NCBI GenBank assembly: GCA_017466325.1
Contig: JAFTUK010000042.1
Span: forward strand, 1 to 38,728
Source of the DNA: Bacteroidaceae bacterium
GTDB lineage: Bacteria; Bacteroidota; Bacteroidia; Bacteroidales; Bacteroidaceae
Direction: 5' to 3'
Length of the DNA stretch: 38,728 nucleotides
Within the stretch, counting starts at the first letter, position 1. Every line of letters starts with the position of its first letter. This document shows positions 9,611 to 17,300 of this stretch, one piece after another. Made by a program: the position numbers and the translations under genes. The notes beneath the pieces were generated by a model. That model was not told the origin of the DNA. It worked only from the letters and a program-made list of their open reading frames with translations, and ran no database searches.

Positions 9611-9695
9611 TGGTCCTCGGTGGCGGTAAAATTAACGGCCAATGGCGATTCATCTCACCGCCACTGGCCGTTAATTTTATCGCCACCGAGGACTA
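9611..9695. repeat. Long near-perfect hairpin between convergent genes
   Basis: Bases 9611-9647 pair with 9659-9695: 37 bp with only three G:U pairs (9612-9694 and two inside the arms), around an 11-base loop. It fills the space between the PurF-like gene and the convergent methyltransferase gene, whose stop codon (9693-9695) lies in the right arm. It lacks a T-run on either side, so it is either a bidirectional terminator of unusual length or a palindromic repeat element. A smaller 6-bp hairpin (CCGTTA/TAACGG) lies just upstream at about 9573-9593. Confidence 0.8.
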
Positions 9696-10520
9696 AACGA
9701 GGGCCCCAGTATGCCTTTGCCTTACAGCCTCGAACATCAGTATGGCGGCAGACACGGAAACATTGAGCGAATCCAGTATGCCCAGCATGGGTATGCGTAT
9801 GTGGGCGTCGGCGGCCAGGCGCCACTGGTCGGTAAGTCCTGTAGCCTCCGTTCCCATCACTATGGCCGTGGGCAGGGTCATGTCCGTATCGTAGTAGAGT
9901 GACGAATCCTGCAGTTGTGCCGTGAGTATGCGTATGCCGTGTGCTTTGAAATGCTCAATACACTCTTGACTGGTACAGGCAATAGTAGGCACGGAGAATA
10001 TGCCACCCAGGGATGAACGTATGAGGTTGGGATTATAAAGGTCGGTGAGAGGGTCGCACACTATCACGGCATCCACCCCGGCCGCATCGGCACTGCGCAG
10101 TATGGCACCGAGGTTGCCCGGTTTTTCCACGCTTTCCAGCACCACGTAGAGCGGTGCATGGCCTTGGGAGGGGGCTGGCAGGGTGTCCAAGCCATGCTGC
10201 TTCATCCTGATGGTGGCCACTATGCCTTCAGTTCCGCCACGGTAGGCAATGCGCTCGTAGACATTGGCCGACACATATATGGTTTTGCACGAAGGCAGCG
10301 CCCTGAGCAGTTTGTCATACTCCTCTTCTGCCGTCATTATCTCATTGCATACGAACATGGTGTCCGCCTGATAGCCTTTGGACAGGCAGTGCATCAGTTC
10401 GCGACGGCCCTCCACCACGAAAAGTCCCTGTTCTCTGCGGCAGGCCGATTTCTGCTGAAGTTGCAACAGAGCCTTTATCTTCGGGTTCTGTGCGCTGGTT
10501 ATGGTATCCTGTGTCTGCAT
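9693..10520 (-). CDS. SpoU/TrmH family RNA 2'-O-methyltransferase
   Basis: This 275-residue protein carries an N-terminal substrate-binding segment (ITSAQNPKIKALLQLQ and LFVVEGRREL), then the SPOUT knot domain with VLESVEKPGNLGAILRSADAAG as motif 1 region, IVMGTEATGL as motif 2 and LNVSVSAAILMFE as motif 3. This fits the 23S rRNA or tRNA 2'-O-ribose methylases of the RlmB/TsnR group; the exact target nucleotide is not determined. I chose the second Met at 10520 instead of the upstream one at 10559: conserved homology begins there and the upstream 13 codons overlap the promoter. With TACTTTTG at 10529-10536, the mRNA would start only a few bases before this ATG. It converges on the PurF-like gene across a long hairpin. 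Confidence 0.88.
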   Translation of the reverse strand: MQTQDTITSAQNPKIKALLQLQQKSACRREQGLFVVEGRRELMHCLSKGYQADTMFVCNEIMTAEEEYDKLLRALPSCKTIYVSANVYERIAYRGGTEGIVATIRMKQHGLDTLPAPSQGHAPLYVVLESVEKPGNLGAILRSADAAGVDAVIVCDPLTDLYNPNLIRSSLGGIFSVPTIACTSQECIEHFKAHGIRILTAQLQDSSLYYDTDMTLPTAIVMGTEATGLTDQWRLAADAHIRIPMLGILDSLNVSVSAAILMFEAVRQRHTGALV

Positions 10521-10528
10521 TATGAAGA

Positions 10529-10560
10529 CAAAAGTAATCAATTCCTTAAAGCCGTACAAG
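10529..10560 (-). promoter_or_regulatory. Leftward half of a divergent promoter pair
   Basis: On the minus strand, TTG at 10557-10559, a 20-base spacer and TACTTTTG (10536-10529) match the consensus. The -7 box ends 8 bases before the methyltransferase ATG, implying a leader of at most a few bases. Confidence 0.65.
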
Positions 10561-10565
10561 AAATC

Positions 10566-10597
10566 TTTGCGTTTTTATGGATAAATGGTTACTTTTG
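10566..10597 (+). promoter_or_regulatory. Rightward half of a divergent promoter pair
   Basis: TTTG at 10566-10569, a 20-base spacer and TACTTTTG at 10590-10597 match the consensus. The two -33 boxes lie only about 6 bases apart and both -7 boxes are identical, so the two promoters are packed back to back. The leader to the CPBP start at 10672 is about 70 bases. Confidence 0.7.
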
Positions 10598-10671
10598 TAC
10601 TCGTTACCCGAAGGCAGGTGTGCACATGTCTCCCTGCGGGTGCTTTGATAGTATTTAACAGTAAACAAAAC

Positions 10672-11514
10672 ATGAGCAGATTTCTTGTTGTTCTCAAGCG
10701 CCCGCTTCTGGCCTTGCTCCTTTTCCTGGTCTTCCAGACTATGGCAGGAATGATATTGTTGGTTGCGCGGATGGTTGCCGGTGGCGGCGACACGGCAGAC
10801 GCAGTGTCGGAGGCGTTCTTTGATGCCAATCTGATGGGGATTGCCACCTTTGCGTGCAATGTGCTTATGGCCCTCTCTTGCCTGTACCTGTTTCGCAGAA
10901 GCCTTTACACCAACAGCGATTATGTGCCATCATCCACACATAGGAAGAGAAGTCAGGTTGCCATCCTAGCCTGCATCCTCGGTACCATGGCCCTGAATTT
11001 GCTCAGCGAAATGGTTGCCCTGCCCAATATCATGGAGGAGCAGATGATGGCCATGTGCCGCGAACCATGGGGCATGCTGGCTATTGCCATAGGTGCCCCT
11101 CTGGGCGAGGAGGTGATGTTCCGTTGGGGCATCATGGGACACATGCTCAGGCGCAATGTCAGCGCCCCGCTTGCCATAGTGGTAAGTTCCGTTCTTTTCG
11201 GCCTTCTGCACATGAACCCTGCCCAGGTGTTCTTTGCTACGGTCATGGGCATCATGCTCGGCATACTGTATTGGCGTAGCGGTAATCTGTTCTGGCCTTT
11301 CCTGCTGCATTTTCTCAACAACTCCGTGGCATGCCTGCAGGTGTGGTTTATGGGAGACAAGGTAAGGGACTACAGCATGGTAGAGGCCGTAGGCGGCACC
11401 TCCGTAGCATGGGTAATGATAATAGTACTGCTTCTGATATGTACTGTCATATTGTGGTGGTATGTTGGTGGAACGGAAAACGGAGAGCTGAAGACGGAAA
11501 ACGATAATATGTAA
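10672..11514 (+). CDS. CPBP family intramembrane metalloprotease
   Basis: This 280-residue membrane protein has several hydrophobic segments and the CPBP/Abi (CAAX protease and bacteriocin-processing) motifs: GAPLGEEVMFRWG supplies the paired Glu and Arg, FGLLHMNP supplies the first His, and FLLHFLNNS supplies the second. Such proteins are glutamic intramembrane proteases; bacterial roles include peptide maturation and self-immunity, but no bacteriocin genes are nearby. An in-frame ATG at 10585 lies inside the promoter, so the ATG at 10672, followed by a basic-then-hydrophobic start, is chosen. The last 15 residues (GGTENGELKTENDNM) look added on, encoded by a degenerate GGAAAAC/GGAGAGC repeat. 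A GNAT gene follows 21 bases later. Confidence 0.9.
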   Translation: MSRFLVVLKRPLLALLLFLVFQTMAGMILLVARMVAGGGDTADAVSEAFFDANLMGIATFACNVLMALSCLYLFRRSLYTNSDYVPSSTHRKRSQVAILACILGTMALNLLSEMVALPNIMEEQMMAMCREPWGMLAIAIGAPLGEEVMFRWGIMGHMLRRNVSAPLAIVVSSVLFGLLHMNPAQVFFATVMGIMLGILYWRSGNLFWPFLLHFLNNSVACLQVWFMGDKVRDYSMVEAVGGTSVAWVMIIVLLLICTVILWWYVGGTENGELKTENDNM

Positions 11515-11535
11515 TATCAGGAACAGAGTAGTTAC

Positions 11536-11982
11536 ATGGAAATATCAAGAATGACATCGTGCTCGGATGCTGAGTTCCGGGAGATAGAGGCACTGGTTGA
11601 GGTACTGTCATCATCGTGCCGTGCCAACAGGGAAATCATAGACGAGGTGCTTGCCAAGGAGGATTCGCACCTGTTCGTTGCCAGAAACCAGGAGGGACGC
11701 ATTGTAGGCATGACCACAGTTTGCTGCTTCACCATTCCTACGGGGCGCCATGCCACCATAGAGGATGTGGTGGTGTTGCCCGAATGTCAGGGCACAGGCC
11801 TTGGAAGGAAACTGGTGCAGGCGGCTTTGGACTATCTGGCCGGTACGGGACAGTCCTACAAGGTGGGGCTGACATCCAAGCCTGCCCGTGTGGCTGCCAA
11901 TGCCCTGTACCGCAAGATGGGGTTCATGCAGAAGGAAACAAACGTTTACGTTAAGTCAGTAGAGCAGACCAAACTTGTTTGA
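11536..11982 (+). CDS. GNAT family N-acetyltransferase
   Basis: This 148-residue protein is a single GNAT domain. Motif A is clear: ATIEDVVVLPECQGTGLGRKL, with the Q-G-T-G-L-G pyrophosphate loop near residue 90 binding acetyl-CoA. The later NALYRKMGF is the usual C-terminal signature (motif B). The substrate cannot be assigned. It lies 21 bases after the CPBP gene and 79 bases before a DEAD-box helicase on the same strand, and is probably in the same transcript. Confidence 0.88.
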   Translation: MEISRMTSCSDAEFREIEALVEVLSSSCRANREIIDEVLAKEDSHLFVARNQEGRIVGMTTVCCFTIPTGRHATIEDVVVLPECQGTGLGRKLVQAALDYLAGTGQSYKVGLTSKPARVAANALYRKMGFMQKETNVYVKSVEQTKLV

Positions 11983-12061
11983 AGTCTGCCTTGACGAGTA
12001 AAGGTAGGATGAAATCCAGCGTATATACACACTGGACGTATAGGAAGAAGACATTACAGGA

Positions 12062-14020
12062 ATGAAATCATTTGAGGAGTTAGGACTGAACGAGAGGATA
12101 CTGCAAGCCATTGGCGAGCAAGGTTATGAATACCCCATGCCCATTCAGGAGGCGGTGATACCGATACTCTTGGGCAACGGGGACGAAAGCGGATGGCAGG
12201 GCGACATGGTGGCACTGGCACAGACAGGTACCGGCAAGACGGCGGCATACGGTCTGCCCATAGTGCAACTTACCGAGGGAATGCCCCAGCATCCCGTTTC
12301 CCTGATTCTGGCACCCACCAGAGAGTTGTGCCTGCAGATAGCCGACGATCTGGAGGGCTTTTCCAAACATTCCGAGGGTGTGCGCATTCTGCCCGTGTAC
12401 GGAGGTACCAGCATAGAGGCACAAATCCGTGCCCTCAAGCGTGGCATAAACGTGCTCGTGGCCACACCGGGACGACTCATAGACCTGATGAAGCGCGGAG
12501 CAGCCGACCTCTCCACGGTGAGAAACGTGGTACTGGATGAGGCCGATGAAATGCTCACAATGGGTTTCCAGGAAGACCTGAACGAAATCCTCGGCGGCAT
12601 ACCCGAGGAGCACCGCACACTGCTCTTCTCTGCCACCATGAGCAAGGAGATTGAGTCCATAGCACGAAAGTACCTCAAGGACACGAAGGAGATACAGGTG
12701 GGTTCGCGCAACGAGGGGGCGGAGCATGTCAACCACATATACTACATGGTGAAGGCTCAGGACAAGTATCTGGCATTGAAGCGTGTGGTGGACTACTATC
12801 CCCGAATCTACGGCATAGTCTTCTGCCGTACCAGAATGGAGACACAGGAGATTGCAGACAAACTGATACAGGACGGCTACAATGCCGATGCCCTGCATGG
12901 CGACCTCTCCCAGCAACAGCGCGACCTGACCATGCAGAAGTTCCGCCAGTACCGCACACAGTTGCTTGTGGCCACGGATGTGGCGGCACGCGGCTTGGAC
13001 GTGAACGACCTGACCCATGTCATCAACTACGGTCTGCCCGACGATACAGAGAACTATACCCACCGAAGCGGACGTACAGGCCGTGCCGGCAAGAAGGGTA
13101 CGAGCATAAGCATAGTCCACATCCGCGAAAAGGGCAAGATACGTATCATAGAAAAGGCCATACAGAAGCAGTTCGAGCGTGGCACCCTGCCCTCTGGCAA
13201 GGAAATATGCCAGAAACAACTGTACCGCGTAATAGACGACATAGAGCGTGTGGACGTGATGGAAGAGGAGATTGCCGAGGTATTGCCCGAGGTGCTGCGC
13301 CGCTGGGAATGGCTCGACAAGGAGGAACTCATCAAGCGCATTGTCAGCCGCGAGTTCGGACGCTTCTTGGCATACTATGCCGATGCCCCTGAAATAGAAG
13401 AGGTGCAGGAGAGCAAGGGGGGCAGTGGCAAGGAGCGCACCAAGCGCAATGGCAAGGGCGGTCCGCGTCAGGCCGAGGAAGGCTACACACGTCTGTTCCT
13501 CAACGTGGGCAAGATAGACGGATTCTATGCCAAGGAGGTCATAGGCCTGATAAACCGTGCCACGAAGGGCATGCAGGTGGAAGTGGGCAAGATAGATCTG
13601 ATGAAGAGTTTTACCTTTGTGGAAGTGGCGGCAGAGCAGGCTCAGGATGTCATCAAGTCCATGAAGCACGGAGTGACCGTGAAAGGTCGTAGTGTGGTGT
13701 GCGATGTTGCCGACAAGAACGAGGAAGAGAAGGAGGCGAGGGGGAAAAGAGAGAAGGGAAAACAACCAGTAAGTGAGCGCAGAAACAAGGTAGGGACACG
13801 TGTGTCCGATAAAAAGAACAAAAACGGACTCGCAAGTCCCAACTCCTCTCACCGCTCATCCTCTCACCATTCTCCGTCAAAGAACTCTCCACAGCAGCGA
13901 CACTATACCAAGGAGGACTGGATGAAGTTCCTGCACCCCGACACCTCTCCTCTAAAAGGCGAAATGCCTGACTTCAACGAAGAAGGTTGGGCACGTCGCA
14001 AACCGAAGAAGAAGAAGTAA
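12062..14020 (+). CDS. DEAD-box ATP-dependent RNA helicase with DbpA-type RNA-binding domain
   Basis: This 652-residue protein has the full DEAD-box set: Q motif (YPMPIQ), Walker A AQTGTGKTA, PTREL, TPGRLIDL, VLDEADEMLTMGF, FSATM, ATDVAARGLDV and HRSGRTGRAG. A linker leads to a DbpA-like RNA-binding domain at about residues 478-560 (YTRLFLNVGKIDGFY start). The C-terminal 90 residues are low-complexity, basic and Ser-rich, ending RRKPKKKK. Such CsdA/DeaD-like helicases unwind rRNA during ribosome assembly and mRNA in the cold. The tail DNA (about 13735-13890) looks like degenerate simple repeat and would give an unstructured RNA-binding tail. A 590-aa antisense open frame here is a composition artefact. 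Confidence 0.94.
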   Translation: MKSFEELGLNERILQAIGEQGYEYPMPIQEAVIPILLGNGDESGWQGDMVALAQTGTGKTAAYGLPIVQLTEGMPQHPVSLILAPTRELCLQIADDLEGFSKHSEGVRILPVYGGTSIEAQIRALKRGINVLVATPGRLIDLMKRGAADLSTVRNVVLDEADEMLTMGFQEDLNEILGGIPEEHRTLLFSATMSKEIESIARKYLKDTKEIQVGSRNEGAEHVNHIYYMVKAQDKYLALKRVVDYYPRIYGIVFCRTRMETQEIADKLIQDGYNADALHGDLSQQQRDLTMQKFRQYRTQLLVATDVAARGLDVNDLTHVINYGLPDDTENYTHRSGRTGRAGKKGTSISIVHIREKGKIRIIEKAIQKQFERGTLPSGKEICQKQLYRVIDDIERVDVMEEEIAEVLPEVLRRWEWLDKEELIKRIVSREFGRFLAYYADAPEIEEVQESKGGSGKERTKRNGKGGPRQAEEGYTRLFLNVGKIDGFYAKEVIGLINRATKGMQVEVGKIDLMKSFTFVEVAAEQAQDVIKSMKHGVTVKGRSVVCDVADKNEEEKEARGKREKGKQPVSERRNKVGTRVSDKKNKNGLASPNSSHRSSSHHSPSKNSPQQRHYTKEDWMKFLHPDTSPLKGEMPDFNEEGWARRKPKKKK

Positions 14021-14070
14021 AGCGGACGCGGCGCGCTGCATCCCTACTTTTGCCAAAGAAAAATAAAAGA

Positions 14071-14114
14071 GGCACGCCTTGCAACTGTGAGCAAGTACAG
14101 ATGCAAGGCGTGTT
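14071..14114. terminator. Bidirectional terminator between helicase and GH89 operon
   Basis: CACGCCTTGCA at 14073-14083 pairs perfectly with TGCAAGGCGTG at 14102-14112, with two more G:U pairs outside. Read leftward it is followed by the T-rich CTCTTTTATTTTTC, so it best fits termination of the leftward GH89/small-protein transcript. It may also stop the helicase transcript. Confidence 0.75.
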
Positions 14115-14135
14115 GTAATTATGCGTGTTGTCTTT

Positions 14136-14324
14136 TTACCAATGGGAGTTCCATACGTCTTTCTCCTTGTCGTTTTCGCGGGAGAGGGAGTTTCCTGGAT
14201 CGTATCCGCCCTTTTCATCATCGCCACCGCTATTGCTGTCGTTGATGTTGAGAGAAATGGCAATAATGTTGTGTGACTGTATGTTGATAGGCTGATTGTT
14301 TGGCGTAATATATTTTTGTTTCAT
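14136..14324 (-). CDS. Small Bacteroidales protein of the MKQKYITP type, unknown function
   Basis: This 62-residue protein starts MKQKYITPNNQPINIQ and ends in an acidic, Gly/Asn-rich stretch finishing VWNSHW. Bacteroidales genomes hold many short proteins that begin M-K-(K/Q)-x-Y-(I/M)-x-P and end in a loose Asp/Gly/Trp-rich tail; this one fits that pattern, though I know no assigned function. The frame has two upstream codons (MIR) to 14333; the Met at 14324 fits the family start better. It lies 27 bases downstream of the large GH89 gene and just before a terminator, consistent with the last gene of that transcript. It could also be a chance frame. Confidence 0.55.
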   Translation of the reverse strand: MKQKYITPNNQPINIQSHNIIAISLNINDSNSGGDDEKGGYDPGNSLSRENDKEKDVWNSHW

Positions 14325-14351
14325 ACGTATCATACTTGAGTGTTGTTTTTA

Positions 14352-17300
14352 TTAATATACTATTACCCTCTTGCCTCCGATGATGTTTAGTCCCTTTTGC
14401 GGGGCATTCAGGCGCTGTCCTGCCATATTATATATAAGGTGTGATGCGTTGTCTTGTGACTGGCCACTGGAAATCACATCGTTTATGCCTGTTTCTTCAT
14501 TGAAGGAGAACACGAAGGAACGTGCCTCTGCCTGACCGGACGGTGTTGTCCACTCCATCCAGCACTTGTTGGCACCGATGGTACCTCCTTTGTCCTGCAT
14601 GCGATAGAATCCTACACCGTTATCGCCATTGGTAAGGATAAACTTCTTCACATCGGTACCTTGTACCAACTCTTGCTTCGTGAAGTTGCCACGGAGCAAT
14701 GAGCCGGGCAGAGATGATATTGGCCATCTGTCGGACATGGTGATTCTAAGGGTGTAGTCACCGGGCTCTGCCTTTACTATTACAGGAGTGCCCGCCTTCA
14801 AGGTATTGCCGGAAGCGGCAATGGACTGCATGATGCAGATGTATGCACCTTCTCCTTCCTCCATTACGTTGGTGCTGGCGAAGTCATAAGCAGTCATGCC
14901 CTCGGGTAGCATTACATTGAAAGGAAGACAGAGAGTAGCCATGCCGGCAGAGGATACGGTGAGAGGATAGGACTCTACTTGGCTAAGTGTAAATGTTGCC
15001 AGATTCTCCTTGTCGGATTTGTCATTGCCGAAGACAAGTTTGTCATAGTCATTGACGTAGTTGATACCACTACCGGTGCCACGCATCTTGAAAATGCCGG
15101 TATCCGTTCCTGTCTCCTCGATAAGGTATACACCGGCCTCACCTGCATTGTCGGAGAACATTATGTGGTTCCAAGCGCCAAGCGTGGGTGACTTCAAGAA
15201 TTTGCCCTGTGCGGAGATTGAATAACCTGTGCCCTTAGGTACAATGGTAAACATCTTGTCGGCAAGGGCGTCGGCAGAGTAAGTGCCTTCTGCTATCAAC
15301 TTATAACCGACATTCTTGCTGTTGTCCTCGTCTTTATTGTATCCTACAAAGACTGGAGCGTCCTTGTCGCCGTCCTTGTAGTTGATATTGTAGACTCCGT
15401 TGTATGCAGGATTGATAACCACGGCAAACTCTAACATCGTACCGTCATTCAAGTCGATGGTAGCTGTATAGACACCATCGGCAATATCGCTTTTGACAGG
15501 AATCTGACTCAGGTCGGTGCCTCTGTTGCCCTTGAGGTCAATGAAGTCACCATATACGTGTATTTGGTGGAGCGAAATGAAATACGGTGACACGTCGATT
15601 GTTTCGCCTGGCTCGGCAACGACGGTTATCATCGGGCTCAGGTCGTTGGTCAGGTGGCGGTATGCATAGTATGTACTATCGCCTATCTGCAGGGGAACAA
15701 TGTACTTGTCAAGTATCTCCTTAGCCTTCTCCACGGTATTGCCCTCGGGTTCACGGGTATAGGCATATCCGGCCTCTCCCTCGGTAAGGCGGGTGTCGCT
15801 CACTGTTGTCTGCCCTACCTCATGTGTCATGCCATGTGCCCAGTTCCATTCGAAGAACTGATATTCACCTGCTTTACATTCATGGTCGAAGAAGTACTTC
15901 CATCGGGGATAATACAAGTCTTTTATGAGTCCTTGCCAAGAACGATAGGAGTAATCGTTCAGGTTGGTGTTGGGAGAAGACCAAGTAGAAACAATGGTAC
16001 GTGCATTGTTGAACTCGTACCAGTCGGCGGTTGCCGTGGTCGCTCCCACCACCTCTGCCGCAGCATCGCGTGCCTCCTGTGTCCACTTGCCGAGGCGGAA
16101 GTTGAGGTTCGTACCCTTGAAGGCATCCACATCCAGAAGAAGATTTAAGAAACCTTCTCGGCGAGTCAGATAGAATTGCCACGCTGGGTTAACCATACCT
16201 TCCTTTTGTTTCTCCTTGATTCCAAGAAGCAGGTCATAGGCATAGTCTGCCATCACTGCACCGATGAATTCAACGAGGTCGTAGTTGTAGTTGCTCTCGT
16301 AGACAGAGCCCTCTGCCAAACCGAGAGCCTCATGCTGGCTGAGCAGTTTGTATGTCGCGTCAATGAGCATCTGACGGCGTGCCTTGGTGTAGATGCCACC
16401 GGCATGGTTGAGTGTCTTGCCCCATGCACTGGCAGGGTTAGCATCAAGGTTAGGCCGTGCCGCCCAAACATCCTCTACAGGTCCCTGGATTCCATCGGCA
16501 CCATAGTTGAGCGGGCCTTGGCGGAGCAGGCTCCATGCCTCCTTCACCACGGCATTGTCCTGGCCATAGCGTGCAACGGCATAGTTGTCCACCCACGCCG
16601 CCACATCGGGTTTCACGCCATTCATCCAGGGGAGTTGGAAGATAAGGTCGTAAGTGACAGGAGTCTGCTCGATGGCCTCGGGAGCAGCGCCTATACCCTT
16701 GATGCTTGCATACTTTTCTTTGAACTTAAAGTAGTTGTCTGTCACGTTCTGCAAGCGTCCCATCAGTCCTGAACGGCCGCCAAAGTTGGGGATGGCGCAG
16801 AATACGGCATCCTGAGGTGCATAGCCGTTGTAATTGTCAAATGCGGGCGAACCGTCCGAGAATAGGTCGAGAACAACAAGGCGCCCTGCAGGCACAGCAG
16901 TCAAAGAGTACTTCTGCGTAGCGCTCCACTGCCACTGCTGGATAACCCACTGCGAACCGGGCTTTGCCGCTTCCATGGCAGCATAAAGGGCTTCATAGTC
17001 CTCCATAGTGCCGGCACCGCCACCCTCGTGGAAGGGATCCATCGAGTAGTACTGGCTCTCGCCCATTACCTCCTTCAAGCACGCATAATAGTCGGAGGCA
17101 ATCTCTGCATAGTTGTCATTGCTTACACTAAGCAGGAGCGGACGCACGAAGTCGCCTGCCCAGTTGCCGCCATTTTGACGGATAGCATAGCCCGATTTTG
17201 AAGCAAAGTTTGTAGGTACCATACCTGACCAACCGGGCAATACGGGTTGCATGCCCAGTTCGCGCTGACGGTCGGTAATCTGCTTTGCCAGGTTCTTCTG

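Noticed and set aside
10585-10671. Upstream start of the CPBP gene at 10585
   Set aside because: The ATG lies within the predicted -33/-7 promoter, and the extra 29 residues do not resemble a signal or family N terminus.
12080-13852. 590-codon leftward open frame opposite the helicase gene
   Set aside because: It is antisense to a clear DEAD-box gene, has a Leu/His/Val-rich composition typical of shadow frames, and has no domain or promoter.
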